The position numbers were made by a program, and so were the translations under genes. 64,000 nucleotides of DNA from Sanghuangporus weigelae. Taxonomy: Eukaryota; Basidiomycota; Agaricomycetes; Hymenochaetales; Hymenochaetaceae. Under the pieces are notes generated by a model that worked only from the letters and a program-made list of their open reading frames with translations, was not told where the DNA came from and ran no database searches. Location: positions 806,001-870,000 of the forward strand of contig CP137320.1 in NCBI GenBank assembly GCA_033182465.1, in the 5' to 3' direction. Numbering within the stretch: the first letter of the stretch is position 1; the number at the start of each line of letters is the position of its first letter. This document shows positions 1 through 11,908 of the stretch, piece after piece.

Positions 1-185
1 GGCAAGGCTAATCGCGTATGAAGATACAAAGGAATGCGTCAGTGTAATGAAAGGTGCGCTATACCCGTACTATATCGGGTCAGCGAAAGGAAGAAACTGG
101 CCAAGGCTACACCACGGCGTTTTTGTGTATGAAAAGAAAAGGGGAAACCGAAAAAGATAGCCTTGCATTTTTTTTATCCAAGAAA
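1..185. other. 3' flank of ILV2, no gene seen
   Basis: These bases lie downstream of the ILV2 stop codon, which is on the minus strand. I see no open frame or RNA gene. A T-rich run next to the stop codon (about 168-176) probably belongs to the ILV2 3' untranslated region. Confidence 0.5.
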
Positions 186-2418
186 TTACGCCTTTTCTGC
201 TGCCTTGGCCAACAAGGGATGTAGGATCTGCTCGTGAAGAGCCTTGCCGGCAGGGACCATCGGGAAGACATGCTCGTTCGTCTCAACCAAGCACTCCATC
301 AGCACGGGCCTCGAATTATCATACTCCAGCAGCTCCCTCATCTTCCCCGGCAGCTCCTGCGCGTTGTGCACGCGGATGGCATGCACGCCCATCGCCTGCG
401 CGAGCTTGACGAAGTCCGGATTCTGCATCGCGGTGTGCGAGTAGCGCGCGTCGTAGAAGAGGTCCTGCCACTGCAGCACCATCCCCTGGAACTCGTTGTT
501 CAGCACGATGACCTTCACGCCGATGTTGTACTGCGAGGCCGTCTGCAGCTCCATTGCGGTCATGCTGAAGGACGCGTCGCCGTCGACGTCGACGACGATC
601 TTTTCCGGCGCGGCTACTTTGGCGCCTATGGATGAAGGAAGGCCGAAGCCCATTGTCTATTGAAAATGGCGATTTTAGAATCGATTACTGTGCTAGTAGG
701 AAGTGAGCTTACACCCAGTCCGCCGGATGTAACCAGGGACCGTGGAGTCCGCCATCGGAAGAACTGAGCAGCCCACATCTGGTGCTGCCCAACACCTGTC
801 GAAACGACGACCTTGTCCTTCTTGTCCCGGGTCTGACGGTCAAGCTCTTCAATAACCTCCTGCGGCTTCGAGCGGTCCCCGTCTTTGCTTTTCACATACG
901 TGAACGGATATCTTTGCTTCCACTCAGCGATCTGCGCGAACCACTCTGTTCGCGGGTTGGAGGACTCGATGAGCGGGACGAGGGCCGCGAGGTTCGAGAT
1001 GACGTCGCCGAGGATGGGCACGGTCGCTTCGACGACCTTGTTGATGTTCTTCGGTTGGATCTCAAAGTGGATAATGCCTCCTTGGCCTTGGAGAGCCGCT
1101 TCTCTGGCGGTAGGCGCAAAAGCTATCGAGACAGATAAAAAATAGTCCGAGACAGTTAATATGAAACGGCGACTTACTGTCAATCTTGCCCGTTACACGG
1201 TCATCGAATCGCCCACCAAGAGCGATGATGACATCGGCGTTCTGCATCGCAAGGTTGGCGTACGCGCTCCCGTGCATACCGAGCATATGCAAGCTATGTT
1301 TCTCATCCGTCTCATCAAAGCAACCCAGACCATGCAAAGTCGTCGTCACTGGGATGTTGCCTCTTCTAGCCAACTGAGAAAGCAACTTAGGTCCGAGAGG
1401 CGACGATAAGACACCGTGACCAGCGTAGACCAACGGCTTCTTCGCATTGTTGATGAGGTTGGCAGCCTGCTGGATCAAAGGCATATCTATCGGCGGTTGC
1501 ATTGACTGGAGCGGATTGGAGGGAAGGCCTAGCGGAGAGCCAGGGGTGGTATCTTTGTAAGGGAGCGGAGTTCTTAAGATACCAGCCGTCACATCTTTTG
1601 GAAGATCAACAAGGACAGGACCAGGACGACCGGAGGTCGCGATTTTGAAGGCTTCGTTTATACGCCTTGGGAGCTCAGCAATGTCTTTTACCATGACGTT
1701 CCATTTCGTACAACTTCGTGAGATTCCGACTGTGTCTGCTTCTTGGAAAGCATCTGAGCCAATGGCCGAGGTCGCTACTTGGCCGCAGAATACGACCATT
1801 GGAATACCGTCGCTTAATGCATCTTGCATCGGCGTTACGACATTGGTCGCGCCCGGACCCGAAGTAACGAGAACAACACCAGGTTTACCGGATACACTCG
1901 CATAACCTTCGGCCATATGGCCAGCACCTTGCTCATGTCGAGGTAAGATGAAGTCAAAGTGTTTTGAGTTGTAGATAGCGTCAAAGACCGGAAGAATCGC
2001 GCCTCCTGGATAGCCGAATATGTGCTTGACACCATGTCGGAGCATCATCTCATGAAAAATCTGTCCGCCGGACATTCCGACGAATGATGGATCAAGAACC
2101 TCCCGTGCAGTTTGACGAATGAGCGGGATAGGTTCTCGCAGATTATTCCTCGTTGGTCTTTGCTGGAATTGAGGTGCCGGGGTTGGTCGTCTGTCACAGA
2201 TCTCAGCAAGATAATAAGAATTCGTCTAGGCTTTGGACGTACACGCTCGGTGCAGGCGCCGTCGTCGCTTTTGAAGACGATCGACGAGCATCCCTGACAC
2301 GGGCTTTTGCATCGAAGATGGAGCTAGGTATTGTCGACTTGCTGCGCGACCATTGGACAGGCCGGGTCTTAGGTGCCGCACTGGCCACACGAATATTACG
2401 TGCGACATTTATGGACAT
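186..2418 (-). CDS. ILV2: Acetolactate synthase catalytic subunit, mitochondrial
   Basis: This thiamine-diphosphate enzyme makes acetolactate or acetohydroxybutyrate in the first shared step of valine, leucine and isoleucine synthesis, in mitochondria. Four exons are read, with introns at about 2191-2242, 1123-1177 and 657-712, giving about 689 residues, normal for the family. The start at 2418 gives a basic N-terminus (MSINVARNIRV...) typical of a mitochondrial presequence. After it come the PYR-type domain (GGQIFHEMMLRHGVKHIFGY, with the catalytic Glu in the RHEQGAGHMAEGYA block), the central domain (DDRVTGKID) and the ThDP/Mg-binding domain (GDASFSMTAMELQTA). All splice junctions keep frame and family conservation. 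A Gcn4-type site lies 119 bases upstream of the start codon. Function is family knowledge; the organelle is inferred from the presequence and orthology. Confidence 0.96.
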
Positions 2419-2888
2419 TTTTCGTCGTCGTCGTCGCTGTACGGCGGCGTGTTCAGCGGGACAAGGGCCGCAGGAAGTGAATGAGGGAGAGAGAAGGAAG
2501 CCAGGAATGCTATATGCTATCTTTTTTAGCAGCAAATGAGTCAAAATGCTCGATCGGCTTTATTCGGAAAACACATGGCACTTCTTCCGTCGATCAATTT
2601 GTCCGGATCGATCGACGCGACGCGACCCACTCATCCGTCATTTATATCCCTACCTACTACACCTTACATGATATCATTTCAGACTCGTATCCCGAGTTAC
2701 TCCTATTGCTATCTAGCCATATTATTCTGCCTCCATGCTTCCACTCCCTATCTTTTGATACCGTATATTAACCTTAGACCGACGCTTCTCTGCCAAATCA
2801 TTCTTCAGGTACTGAGAAAAGTGGAGATAGAATGTGCGAGAACGCTGGAGCGAATCAGTCAGCCATAATAGGTATGATAGAGCTCGAC
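2419..2888. other. Intergenic region between ILV2 start and GDSL esterase stop
   Basis: About 470 bases hold the ILV2 promoter and the esterase 3' end. Short open frames here have no recognisable protein character. The Gcn4-type site is the only element I can name. Confidence 0.6.
2537..2543 (-). promoter_or_regulatory. Gcn4/Cpc1-type site upstream of ILV2
   Basis: TGAGTCA (TGACTCA on the coding strand) lies about 119 bases upstream of the ILV2 start codon. This is the core binding sequence of the bZIP activator of general amino-acid control, and ILV genes are known targets in yeast. The match is seen directly; regulation is inferred. Confidence 0.55.
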
Positions 2889-4162
2889 TTACTTGTGCAC
2901 CGTGAAGAGGGGATGAAGGCTATTCAACCAGCTTGAATCAGACTAACTTAGCAAAGTCCGATACTGACAATGATGAAATTGGGCATACAAATAGCTAGAA
3001 ACCGGTGCGCATGGCGGAATCTGCGTAGTTATTTCGGGTGTTCCGTTTTGGTATGCATCGCAGAATCCGGTAGCATTTACGAAGCCAAATGTCTCGGGGT
3101 TATCCAGAAGCGTATTAAAGATAGGCTGGGTGTCGAAAACCAGGGCGTCGGCATCTGTGTGATTCGTGTTGAAAGCCTGAACATTTTCAACGAGCTGAGA
3201 GTTGTAGTCTTTCAGAGCACTTGTAAGCAAAGCGACTGCGCCGCTTCCTTGTTCGATAATAAGCGGTGAGCGATTGGTCGGTGGAACAGTCAAGAAAAGG
3301 AAGGACCGAGCGCCTCTTTGATAGAGATCTTCAACCTGGAAAATTGATGAGAATACTTCTAGTTCCTGTATATGAAGTTTATTTACCTCATCGAACAGCC
3401 TTGCCATCAAGACTTGATGAAAACCCGACTGTGTTATATTCGTCTGCGCATTTCGTCAGGACATCTTTTATTTACCTCGGGAGCTCGCGAAATTCAATAC
3501 CCAACCAAAAGAGTTCCCCTATTTCAACTCGTTAGATTCTGATCAAAGACCTAGTCTTTCTTAAAAAAAAATACTCACCACGTCGTTTATTCCAATCCAA
3601 AATGCAAACAGAGAATTATCGCTGCCCCATTCCGCACCTATGGGCTTGGAAGCCAGGAGTTGGTCGAATTGTGCGACCTGATCCACGATAGACCTTATTT
3701 AAAGCACAGTGAGTAAATCACGCACATAGCAAATACTACAGATGATGCTCACAGTACTGTCGGTTCAAAGGGAGTAACCAGCGCAGAATCAATGGTTGCT
3801 CCTCCCGATGCCAAGTTGAATATCTTGGTGTCCGTAATGTTATATGTGCTCCCTGTAAGCGAAAGTGAGTAAAGAATGCTTGATGACGAGGGGGAAAACG
3901 ACCTAAGAATTGTACCCAGTTTTGACCGTTTGACGACGTCTTTCCAAGTAATGGTTAAATCCGAATGGCATATACGAAACGAAGGGATAAAACTTACAAA
4001 ACCTGGTACAGACGAGTCAACTCCCGCGGAAATGTTGAAACCATCCGTGGTATACGAGTCCCCGAAAGTGAACAGAAATTGCGTCGAGTTCCATGCTAGC
4101 TTTCCGTTTGCACAGATGACTACAACCAGAGGCACAACTAGTCCGAGAAAAGCGCGAAGCAT
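2889..4162 (-). CDS. Secreted GDSL-type esterase (CE16-like)
   Basis: This is a multi-exon gene for an SGNH/GDSL hydrolase resembling fungal carbohydrate-esterase family 16 acetylesterases, which remove acetyl groups from plant polysaccharide fragments. The start at 4162 gives a hydrophobic signal peptide (MLRAFLGLVVPLVVVICANG). Block I is FTFGDSYT with the catalytic Ser. Block II is LASGGATID, with the oxyanion Gly. Block III is WIGINDV with the Asn. The LTVPPTNRSPL segment is typical of CE16. The last exon joins across an intron at about 2932-2988 to give SSYFWLNSLHPLFTVHK, carrying the catalytic His. The residue three before that His is Asn, where many GDSL enzymes have Asp. The protein is probably extracellular. 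The true substrate cannot be read from the sequence. Confidence 0.87.
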
Positions 4163-4725
4163 GGTAGTCAGATGCAGTGGCAAGGTTGCTCAAACCATTG
4201 CTCGAGGAGTCCCGGCTTCATATACGTGTATCCACACCGTCCGTAGATATTTCTGTTCCTCATATGCATTCGGAGCAACTGAGTCCGGACCGACAAAGGA
4301 CCGGCGCAGTACACCGTCCAAGACGTGCTGGCATCTCGTGAGCAGAGCATAGCCGTATCCGGGTTGCGAGGAGGCGTGAAGTTGCTTCAGAAAGAAGGAG
4401 TATAGACTGGTATCCAGAAGGCACAAACGAAAGGTCATGTGTTGGGAAACAACGATCCGACAGACTTGCCAGATAGTCTCATTGAGAGAGCTGGACAATC
4501 GAGAAACTCCATTACTGAGAGCTTATCTAATAAGGGATTCAGGATTATTGCATAGTAGACGTAGACTAGTAGGGGGATTTCGCTTTCAAAATTTCAGCAT
4601 GACAGTGTGGTTAGAGAGGACACCAGCCAAACGAATCTGAATTTTACGTAATGGCACCTTGTTACGATCGCGATCGTGTATGGACGCGTCCCGTCATTCA
4701 TCTCAAGTCCATAGACGTCGGTATA
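4163..4725. promoter_or_regulatory. Divergent promoter region, GDSL esterase / AP-2 mu
   Basis: This 563-base stretch separates two divergently transcribed genes and must hold both promoters. Several short open frames occur on both strands, but none resembles a known protein. I identify no specific site. Confidence 0.5.
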
Positions 4726-6545
4726 ATGATCTCGGTGAGGAATACGTTGATTACATCCTTTGTTCGTCGCTGACGCCTTTGCAGGCGTTCTTCATATTCA
4801 ACCAGAAGGGCGAGGTTTGTGGGAGATTTCGTTCTTTACTGTGTCTTGACATTTGACGTCCGTTCCTGTGTAAGGTGCTCATTTCCCGTCTGTACCGGGC
4901 AGACCTCAAGTGCGGCAAGAAGTGACGCTATCGATTAGTGGAACTGAGCTGATGAGTATACTATAGACGCTCTATCGCTGATGTCTTCCGGATACAAGTT
5001 GTATCGAATAGTGACGTGCGGTCACCCATAATCACCCTTGGATCAACGAGTTTCTTCCATGTGCGGACCAACAACCTCTATATTATGGCTGTAACGAAGT
5101 ATTTCGAACTGCCCAAACCTCCAAAGAGCGTCTGTGCTAATGATGTCACCAGGAATAATGCGAATGCTGCGCTTGTCTTCGAGTTTTGCTACCGATTCAT
5201 TTCGATTGCGAAGGCTTACTTTGGGAAGGTGGATGAAGAGTCTGTCAAGAGCAACTTTGTGCTGATATACGAACTCATTGACGGTGCGCTGGGACAATAT
5301 TAATAACTTTCCGACGCATAACTTACCTTTGACGATCACAGAGATCATCGACTTCGGTTATCCTCAGAACAGTGAGACGGATACTTTAAAAGCCTACATC
5401 ACTACGGAGAGTATCCGCGCTTCTCCCGCGGCTCTGGTGAGTTATTCTCGTATACACGGCCTGCTGTTGCTAATATACACGTGAAGGAGGAGTCTTCGAA
5501 GATCACAACGCAGGCGACCGGAGCTATTAGCTGGCGGCGACCCGACGTCAAGTACAAGAAAAATGAAGCGTTTGTGGATGTTGTGGAGACAGTTAACCTA
5601 ATCATGAGTGCAAAAGGTGCGCTACCAAGCTTATTTTATTCAAAGCTCGGATCCAGAAGTCTTTCCTTAGGCACGGTTTTGCGAGCAGACGTCGATGGGC
5701 ACATCCTTATGCGGGCATATCTATCTGGAACTCCTGAATGCAAGTTCGGACTGAATGACAAGCTTGTACTGGATGCTTCGGAACGAGGAATGAGTGATGC
5801 TGTCGAACTTGACGATTGCCAGTTCCATCAGTGCGTGCGCTTGAATGAGTTCGACACCGATCGAACAATCAGCTTTGTACCTCCAGATGGGGAATTTGAG
5901 CTAATGAAGTGAGTTCCGTGTTCCATTCTAACGAGTGTTGCTCACTGACTGTCGAAGATACCGATGTACATCCAACATAAATCTACCGATAAAGGTCATA
6001 CCATCCGTGACTGAAATCGGGACAACGCAAGTCTCCTATATCGTTAGCATAAAGACAAACTTCAATCCGAAGCTATCTGCGACAAGCGTGGTTCTTCGGA
6101 TACCTACTCCGTTGAACACCACGATCGTTGACTGCAAAGTACAAAACGGAAAGGCAAAATATGTCCCTGCAGAGAACGTCATTGTTTGGAAGTATGTCGA
6201 CAGGATTCGTGGATGTTGATCTTTCACTCAGCATTTTTTCTTAGAATTCCGCGAATACAGGGAGGGCAGGAATGCACATTGTCTGGAACAGCCCAGCTCA
6301 CAGCAACGACACACCGACAAGCATGGGCGCGACCGCCTATCGATGTGGATTTCCAAGTGTTAATGTTCACTGCATCCGGGCTTCTCGTCCGTTTCTTGAA
6401 GGTATTTGAGAAGAGCAACTATCACAGTATCAAGTGGGTGCGGTATCTGACGAAAGCTAATGGTGGATATCAGATTCGAGTGAGTTTAACATGCCGCTGT
6501 ATCCAAATGAGAGTGATTGTTCTGACGCTTAGCCTGTAGTTTTGA
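4726..6545 (+). CDS. APM4: AP-2 complex subunit mu (clathrin adaptor)
   Basis: This is the medium chain of the AP-2 adaptor, which binds YxxPhi cargo signals and PI(4,5)P2 at the plasma membrane during clathrin-mediated endocytosis. The first coding exon is only nine bases (ATG ATC TCG, 4726-4734). An intron with donor GTGAGG follows, and exon 2 continues as AFFIFNQKGE, giving the classic MISAFFIFNQKGEVLISRLYR start. Next are the longin-like N-domain (VRSPIITLGSTSFFHVR, NLYIMAVTK) and the linker. The mu-homology domain includes ISWRRPDVKYKKNEAFVDVV, LDDCQFHQCVRL and FVPPDGEFELMKYR. The last splice gives the expected C-terminus YQIRF. An AP-1 mu is less likely because the N-terminus and SWRRPDVKYKKNEAF block match AP-2 better. 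Frame is kept through all junctions I checked. Confidence 0.94.
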
Positions 6546-6861
6546 AGAGGTGGACAATTGCATTTTATACCCTAGCTCAGCGCGATCCGCATGAATTTAA
6601 TCAGGATTCTTTTGTAGTATTGTATGTACGTTTGTCGATAAATTTAGCAACTAGCACCACAAACAAGATATACCCAATGAGAGTCGCGTGCACATCAATA
6701 TGCGAAGCTTATCTAATGTATTTGACCGGGCAAGTCGGGACGCGCTGCACTTGGACAGAACCGTCAAAGTGCCTCGAGCTTGTATACAGTCCCTAATTGC
6801 TGCTCAGTTATCTCCCACTCCCCTCTTGGGCGTACTGCAGCTTTCTAGTTAGCAGTACCCC
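6546..6861 (+). promoter_or_regulatory. Intergenic region between AP-2 mu and the SAPS gene
   Basis: These 316 bases hold the 3' end of the adaptin transcript and the promoter of the downstream gene in the same orientation. I see no additional gene; the short open frame at 6542-6796 has no family character. Confidence 0.5.
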
Positions 6862-9800
6862 ATGTTCTGGAAGTGCGTTGCTGACTCTGACTTGCTGATG
6901 TGAGAGCTGAGGTTCCAACCCCACAGATTTGGATTCCATGATACCTCGACTATAGACGCGTTACTTGACAAGGCCGAGGTATCGCTCGAGGCAATCTTAG
7001 ACGAAGACAACCTCTTGCAGGAATGTAAATCTCAGAATACGCGCCTTGTTGACTACTTCTCAAGAGTAGACGTCCTCCAACGGTTCTTTGGTTATGTCTC
7101 TGGAAACATAGAAGCAGAAGGGCCCAGCAAATACAAGTCTGTCATGTACATTTATCTTCCTCGCGTCTGTTTAGCTAACCATCCGCTTTTACTATGTTTA
7201 CAGATACCCTTATGTTGCAACAGAAGTATTGTGCAGTGAAATCTGGTCCATTGTTGAGACATGTCTAAACAACAGAGACCGGTTACTGGCTCCCTTCTGG
7301 GATGCCGTACTGGTCCGGACAGTAACCGACACGAAAGATCACAACATCATGGCGTCTCACTTCGCCAAGATCAATGCCACATTTCTGATGAAGAAACCGC
7401 ACGAGGTAACGTTGGTATACTGCACTAGATGTCCTGGAAACAGACCATGTTTCACAGATGCTCTCTTTCATTCAATCTCTACCTAATATCGTGGACCGTA
7501 TCCTTCGCCACATAGAAACTCCTGCAATTGTTGACCTACTGGTGCGAATCATCCAGCTGGATGAATACGCGTCGGACACAGGCGTGCTAGAAGTATGTCA
7601 TATATAGCTTGCTCATTGTTGAGCTCTCTTGACGAGACGGCACGCAGTGGCTCTCGACAGAGCGATTAATACCCCGGCTCGTGGAGCTTCTTTCTCCTTT
7701 TCATCCGTCTTCCACGCATGCCGTCGTGTCTGAGCTGGTCAAAGGGATCATATCAATGTCGGCTCCATCTCCCGGAGCGGGCATTACCGATGGTTTGCAA
7801 AACGGCCCAGCGTCAAATCTGTTTGCCCGACAACTCGCCAAGAGAGAGAATATCGAAAGGCTGGTCGGTTTCATGCTTGACGACTTCTCATTCGAGATGG
7901 AGCTGCTAGAAGCTCAGAGGGACGTTACTAATGGTCCAAGTCCCAAGCACACAGAAACGACTTCCGAAATCACTGCATCACTTCCACCAGCTTCTCCACC
8001 AATACCCAACCTCGACACTGCTATCTCATCGGGCACGCATGCAATTTCTATCATTATTGAACTTATTCGCAAAAACAATTCCGATTATTTTGAGCCGTAT
8101 CTTTTTCATACCATTCGAAATCGGCTTATTCAGATTCAGCAGTACATGCACGTACAAAGCGATGAAGGGCGGGAATCTTTGGAGCAAGCATTCAACGAAA
8201 TGGTGAATAGGATGGGTGTCGTCCATTTTGGACCTTTATTAGAAATTATGTGCGATCGGTTAGAGAGGTTCCAGCAATTACTGCACAAGCCTCGATCTGC
8301 GGTATGCACTTCTACCACCCAGATTCACAGCCGGGGTGCTGACGTTACTGTTTTTCCAGAACGAGACTGTTCCGACGACTCTTGGTCCTCTGGTTCCGTT
8401 GACGTTTGAGAGGTTCAGGATCTGCGAGCTTTACGCAGAACTTCTGCATTGCTCAAACATGTCCCTACTCAATCGCCCACCAGAGTATGATAATTTGTAC
8501 GATGAAGAAGGTCGCCTCAAGGGAGGATTATCTGCAATGGAGTTTCTAGCTCAGGTAATTGCGATTGGGTCAGCAACAGATGACCAAGGTGACATGGACG
8601 CCGATGAAGACGAAATGGAACCTGCGCAGGAATTGCCGGTCCATTCAACTGACCTCTCCTCCCTCGATTACTCAGACGAGGACGAGGACATGAGCACGGG
8701 CGATGGTGCAAGCAGTTCGGAAGCAGACGGCATGGAGGAAATCGATATGTCTGAGGAAACGCATATTGCCTCGCCTCCACCTGCTTCACCTCGTGAAGAA
8801 GATTCATCGAACGAACATCCTCCTCTGGCGGTGCCATCTGCACCAATCGCCTTTACCTTGCCGACAACTAGCGAGTTGTCCAGACAGGAATTCAGTCGGA
8901 TACGAAGCAAGAGCCGTTCACCTTCCTTGACGAATTCTGACCGCTCATCCGTTATGTCTCGTCCTGCTTCTGCGGGTTCGAGGCGTATGAGGCGGTCCGG
9001 GCTTTTAGAAACTTCAGGACATTTGCCTATTGGTGATAAGCTGAAGCAAAGATTTACGGAAACGAGGGTTCTTTCTACTCTTTTGGTAGTCATTCTTTTA
9101 ATGAACTAAATAATTCTATACTGACAGCCTAATGATAGGACCTGTTTTTCTCCTTTCCTTGGAACAACTTCTTGCATAGCGTCGTGTACGATGTGCTGCA
9201 TCAGATTTTGACTGGACGAGTAGAGCACGGTCTAAATAGAGAGCTCACAATTGCTTTATTCAGAGATGCACGTCTGCTTTATCGCATCGTCGAAGCACAG
9301 AAAAAGAACGACGCGGATAGGTCAGTGCGTTCTTGGCTGACCTTCAATTGATGCTTATGTGTCATATCCAGTTCGAAACCTGGGCATGTTCGATTGGGGT
9401 ACATGGGCCACCTGACGCTAATATCAGAAGATGTGATCGGAGCTCTTGAGCACTATCCTCCAGATCTCAAACTTCTTCTTGGTCAATATGCTCCCCGTCC
9501 AGATTGGGACGAATATGTCAGCGGTCGATACCATGAAACGAAGGTGAAAGACACTAGTCTTCTCGGCGGAGGCAAACCGGTTGTCGCACCTGGCACCGAA
9601 CGAGGAGCTGCGAAGTGGAAAGTGGACGAAGCGGAAATTGGGCCTACTCCATTGCCTGCAATCAATGGCTCGGAGGCAGTATGCTCTCCTGAAGCGACTT
9701 CCCAGATGAGGGGTGAATTTAAGAGAACTAATCGAATCACGCGCGAACCGAGCGCAGATTTTGGTGCCGCTCCACTTAATCATGACGATGAAGAAGACAA

Positions 9801-10488
9801 CGGTCCTCCTCAGGTGAAGCCTTTTTATCATTGTTTCGAGTATTCAACACTGATAGTCCCTTAGTTTGCAAGCTATCTTGCTCAGGCCATGTCAACGCAC
9901 ATAACATCATCCGACGATAATTCCGACGAAGACGACGAGGATGGAGGCTGGCTAGCCCAGAAGTTTGATATCTCTGATCCTCCCATCACGGCACGAAATC
10001 ATTCTTCAGATCGTAGACCATTAGATCCCGGGGGTCTTGAGGTAAATTCATTTGGTAAGGACAAATGTGGGTTTTTATTGAGTTTTGCAGGATCCGTTCA
10101 CGCCTCGTGAGGCTACTTCAAGCTCTTCTGGTGCCAATGCGTTTGATGATAATTTCGCATTCGAAGTGCGTACTATGGTCACGATACGAATAAATTCTGA
10201 CCCTCTCCATTGCAGGATGATCAATTCGGTCCATTCTCTGATACGGCAGCCGCTCCGGAAAGCAACCCCTTTTCTTCGTTCACGGGGTCCGCGGAAGACA
10301 TGGACGAAGCTTCTTTTGACGACTTTGGTGATTTTGGCGAATTCCAGGCTGCCGACAGCGATGTCACAGCTTCTGGTGGGAGTTGGTCATTCGCTAGTGA
10401 TACAAGTATCAGTTCTGGCTCAGATGATACGGAGGTGATTGATGTCACAAACTCGCCTCAGGACCATCGGACAGATTCTCAAAAGTAG
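6862..10488 (+). CDS. SAPS-family regulator of the Sit4/PP6 phosphatase
   Basis: Proteins of this family (yeast Sap155/185/190, human PP6R) bind the Sit4/PP6 catalytic subunit and direct it in cell-cycle, TOR and membrane-traffic tasks. The start is a short exon, ATG TTC TGG AA, spliced to A TTT GGA TTC CAT, giving MFWKFGFHDTSTIDALLDK, the family's normal N-terminus. The helical repeat region follows (RLVDYFSRVDVLQRFFGYV, FWDAVLVRTVTDTKDHNIMA, FLMKKPHEMLSFIQSLPNIV). Later come acidic Ser/Asp-rich linkers, including a stretch around 8580-8760. The C-terminal tail (10205-10350) contains FGPF, NPF and FGDFGEF, which look like clathrin-adaptor and EH-domain ligands. The gene has many short introns. 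The identity is well supported; which yeast paralogue it matches cannot be decided. Confidence 0.92.
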
Positions 10489-10719
10489 ATTGCTTTCTCT
10501 GACAAACGCTGTTACTACATACATGACTGTTGTCGAGAACTTTTTTAGATCATGCATATTAATCCGAGTCGCTCCTGTTCTCCAGATGCTGACACATGCC
10601 AGCTTCGCCTGCTTATATAGTTAATTCTTAAAGAAGGCTTGCAACAGACTGTCAATGGCCAGTGTCGTTGCGTCGGCCATTTTTGAAGTAGAACCAGCCG
10701 CCGCTCCTGAATTTGCGAG
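10489..10719. other. Convergent 3' ends of SAPS gene and FAH-family gene
   Basis: A 231-base spacer between two stop codons on opposite strands. It presumably contains both 3' untranslated regions; no gene or repeat is visible. Confidence 0.5.
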
Positions 10720-11750
10720 TCATTCTGGCTTGAACTGATATCCTGAGTCGCGCTGTATCGCTGTGAACTGGATGGTGCTGAGGACGGCTCCCGATTCCGT
10801 GCTGAGCTCAGCTGTTATTTCGTCCCCAACGCTCACAGGTCCGACACCAGAAGGTGTTCCCGTCAGAATCAAATCACCTTCCTATATTGTGAACATCAGC
10901 TAGGATGCGGTGTATTCATATGAGTAACACAGACCTCTAGGGTCATTATTGAAGACACATGTTCTATGAGCTTAGAAATCGGGAAAATCATGTCTGCCGG
11001 AGTTCCGTTTTGTTTAATTGTACCATTTATCTAAAGTGATAGTTTATATTTTTAGCCGTCGTCGTCGAAAGGATGAAAGAAATGCCTTACCTTTATCCAG
11101 AAGTTCAGTTTGTTGGGGTCAGGAATTGCAGAACGATCGATAAACGACCTAGCTTGTGGTGTAAGCTAGAAAGATCGATGCTTAGCTAGCAGACTACTCA
11201 CCCGATGGGCGTGAAGGTATCAAACCCCTTGGACGCTGTCCAAGGCAGCCCTTTCTTCTTGACGTCTTCTTGCATATTCCGTGCCGTCATATCAATGGCA
11301 AGGGCTGCAAAGAAAGCAAACATAGTCAGTAACGTAGCTCTTCCAGAATGAAAGATAAATGTGCGTACCATACCCAGCTATATAGGAGTCCGCTTGAGAC
11401 GCATTGATGTCCCTCCCGGATTTACCAACGATCACACCGAGTTCAACTAAGATTCAATGACGAATTAAATTAAGTACTATGGCGAGTACAGTAGCATACC
11501 TTCATGGTGTGCTAACACTCCTCGTGGAATTTCAATCTTTCCACCAGAGGGCAAATAACTCGTAGTGGGCTTGAGGAAGAAGAATGGCTCTTTTGGAACT
11601 GTATTATTCAGCTCCTTGACATGTAGAACATAGTTTCTCCCGATAGCAATAATCTAATGAGTACATATTCGACTCTCAAATACAAGCGATGTTATCCAGG
11701 ATTGTACGCACTTTCTTTCCGGTACGAAGAAATGACGAAGCAGCAGACAT
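10720..11750 (-). CDS. Fumarylacetoacetate hydrolase family protein (FAHD1-like)
   Basis: This metal-dependent FAH-fold enzyme is closest in pattern to FAHD1 (acylpyruvate hydrolase/oxaloacetate decarboxylase), which is smaller than true fumarylacetoacetase. The start at 11750 gives MSAASSFLRTGKK, spliced to IIAIGRNYVLHVKELNN, matching the IxCIGRNYxxHxxEL start of the family. Next are PFFFLKPTTSYL, the metal-binding HHEVELGVIVGKSGRDI (Glu ligands) and IAGYALAIDMTARNMQ. The C-terminal LILTGTPSGVGPVSVGDEI block follows, and the stop comes after FKPE. There are several introns of about 50-60 bases. It shares a 158-base divergent promoter with STT4. Cell location is uncertain; the family is often mitochondrial, but no clear presequence is visible. 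Confidence 0.9.
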
Positions 11751-11908
11751 CTTGACAATATGTGAAGTCCGAGTCGAAAGTTCGAGAGATGCCGATCGCG
11801 GCGAGGATTCCGTCGATCACGTGCCAGTCGGGGCCGTGCTGAAGATTAGTTACGGTCTGAGGGTCCAAAGGAGCGTTGAGCTGCATACTCAATCTTAATC
11901 TTTACGAC
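11751..11908. promoter_or_regulatory. Shared divergent promoter, FAH-family gene / STT4, with E-box
   Basis: A 158-base spacer between two start codons. It contains a CACGTG E-box at 11818-11823, a possible bHLH (Cbf1/USF-type) site. Its use is inferred. Confidence 0.45.
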
